DNA of 5,821 bases from Candidatus Eiseniibacteriota bacterium (GTDB lineage Bacteria > Eisenbacteria > RBG-16-71-46 > SZUA-252). The stretch lies in NCBI GenBank assembly GCA_016880395.1, contig JAEHDN010000375.1, forward strand, positions 1 through 5,821, read 5' to 3'. This document shows positions 5,050 to 5,821 of the stretch, in pieces. Each line of letters opens with the position of its first letter. Within the stretch, counting starts at the first letter, position 1. The notes beneath the pieces are model-generated. The model saw only the letters and a program-made list of their open reading frames with translations, had not been told where the DNA came from and made no database searches. The position numbers and the translations under genes were made by a program.

Positions 5050-5821
5050 CTAGGCTCCGCCCGCGCGGCTCCGTCCGAACCAGAAGTGGTAGATCGGGAA
5101 CCCGACCGCCGCGATGACCACGCCAGCGGCGGCCCGCCACTGGCTCGAGCCGAGATCGCTCGTGATGATCGCGAGCGTGACGAGGATGAAAAGGAGGGGC
5201 GTGAGCGGGTAGAGCCAGGTCCGGTATCCGGCCTCGGGCTCGCGGCCCGCCGCGGCCTCCTTCCGGCGGAGCACGAAGACACCCGCGACCGTGAGCCCGT
5301 AGAAGAGCCACGAGGTCGTGACGAACCAGCCCGACACGTCCTCGAAGCCTCCCACCGCCACGGTCAGCCACACCCACGAGAGCACGCACTGGAGCCAGAG
5401 CGCGATGTCCGGGCTTCCGCGCCTCGGATGCACGTGAGCGGCCGGCTTCCAAAAGAGGCCGTCCGCGGCCATGGCCAGTGTCACACGCGGTCCGGTGAGG
5501 ATCGAGGCGCTGATCGTGCCGAAGGTCGACACCGCGACCAGCACCGCGAGCGCTCGCCCGCCCCAGTCGCCGAGGATCCGGCGCACCGTCTCGCTCCCCA
5601 CCGCCGCGGCGCCCGCCATCTCCGCGGGCGACAAGACCGCGAAGTAGGCGAGGTTCGTCAGCACGTAGACCGCGATCACGATCGCCGTGCCTCCGAGGAT
5701 CGCGATCGGGAGATTGCGCCGCGGGTTCACGACCTCGCCCGCGACGTAGGTGGAGTCGGTCCAGCCGTCGTATGCGAAGAAGATCGGGATCATCGCGGCG
5801 ACGAACGCGAGCCAGAGGGGA
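5050..5821 (-). CDS. APC-superfamily amino acid permease, LAT/SteT-like (N-terminus cut by window edge)
   Basis: The frame is open to the right edge. 256 residues are visible, about the C-terminal half of a roughly 450-500-residue, 12-helix transporter. It should move amino acids across the cytoplasmic membrane by proton symport or exchange. FFAYDGWTDSTYVAGEVVNP (14-33 of the fragment) followed by RRNLPIAI is the signature of the LAT/SteT branch around helix 6. STFGTISASILTGPRVTLAM (98-117) with AADGLF is its helix-8 region, and HPRRGSPDIALWLQ (131-144) leads into the next helix. Hydrophobic segments are at about 5-18, 39-64, 88-112, 138-156, 166-186, 203-221 and 228-247. The charged loop RRKEAAAGREPEAGYRTW (185-202) is the usual one before the last two helices. 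The ATG at 5793 is internal to the family alignment and is not the true start. Substrate cannot be assigned; it is convergent with the DinB operon. Confidence 0.92.
   Translation of the reverse strand, partial: PLWLAFVAAMIPIFFAYDGWTDSTYVAGEVVNPRRNLPIAILGGTAIVIAVYVLTNLAYFAVLSPAEMAGAAAVGSETVRRILGDWGGRALAVLVAVSTFGTISASILTGPRVTLAMAADGLFWKPAAHVHPRRGSPDIALWLQCVLSWVWLTVAVGGFEDVSGWFVTTSWLFYGLTVAGVFVLRRKEAAAGREPEAGYRTWLYPLTPLLFILVTLAIITSDLGSSQWRAAAGVVIAAVGFPIYHFWFGRSRAGGA

Noticed and set aside
4634..5452. Minus-strand 272-codon frame overlapping the permease gene
   Set aside because: Its product is Arg/Ala/Gly/Pro low complexity, whereas the neighbouring frame on the same strand gives a clear APC permease.

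Overview
The window looks like chromosomal DNA from a high-GC, probably uncultured Gram-negative-type bacterium. The genes are tightly packed, starts are ATG or GTG preceded by GGAGG-type ribosome binding sites, and two products carry signal peptides for export. No ribosomal RNA or other taxonomic marker is present, so the phylum cannot be fixed. Soil or sediment lineages such as Eisenbacteria or Gemmatimonadota would fit, but that is a guess. There is no phage, transposon, CRISPR or tRNA signal.

Left part (1-1056, mostly minus strand): the N-terminal three quarters of a YggS/PROSC-type PLP-binding protein runs off the left edge. A small two-Cys-pair zinc-ribbon protein lies upstream of it on the same strand. 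Between them is a perfect 11-bp inverted repeat with a T-run, and the best promoter candidate for yggS has its -10 box in the loop of that hairpin. A divergent intergenic region of about 210 bases follows.

Middle (1057-3466, plus strand): a four-helix membrane protein of the phage-holin-4 superfamily (a housekeeping-type family despite its name), a fold-type I PLP aminotransferase, and an unrecognised exported protein. Gaps of 40 and 57 bases suggest one transcription unit.

Right part (3467-4976, plus strand): a probable two-gene operon. The first gene encodes an exported DUF1326-type protein with a CxCxxxCxC motif and a His/Met-rich insertion. The second encodes a DinB-family putative metal-dependent protein. 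The operon is preceded by a promoter candidate and a two-tier hairpin in the presumed 5' leader, and is closed by a 13-bp GC-rich terminator hairpin. From 5050 to the right edge, on the minus strand, lies the C-terminal half of an APC-superfamily (LAT/SteT-like) amino acid permease, convergent with the operon.

The most interesting parts are the DUF1326-DinB pair with its structured leader and unusual metal-ligand residues, and the overlapping terminator/promoter hairpin in front of yggS. I see no clear evidence of a wholly new multi-gene system.
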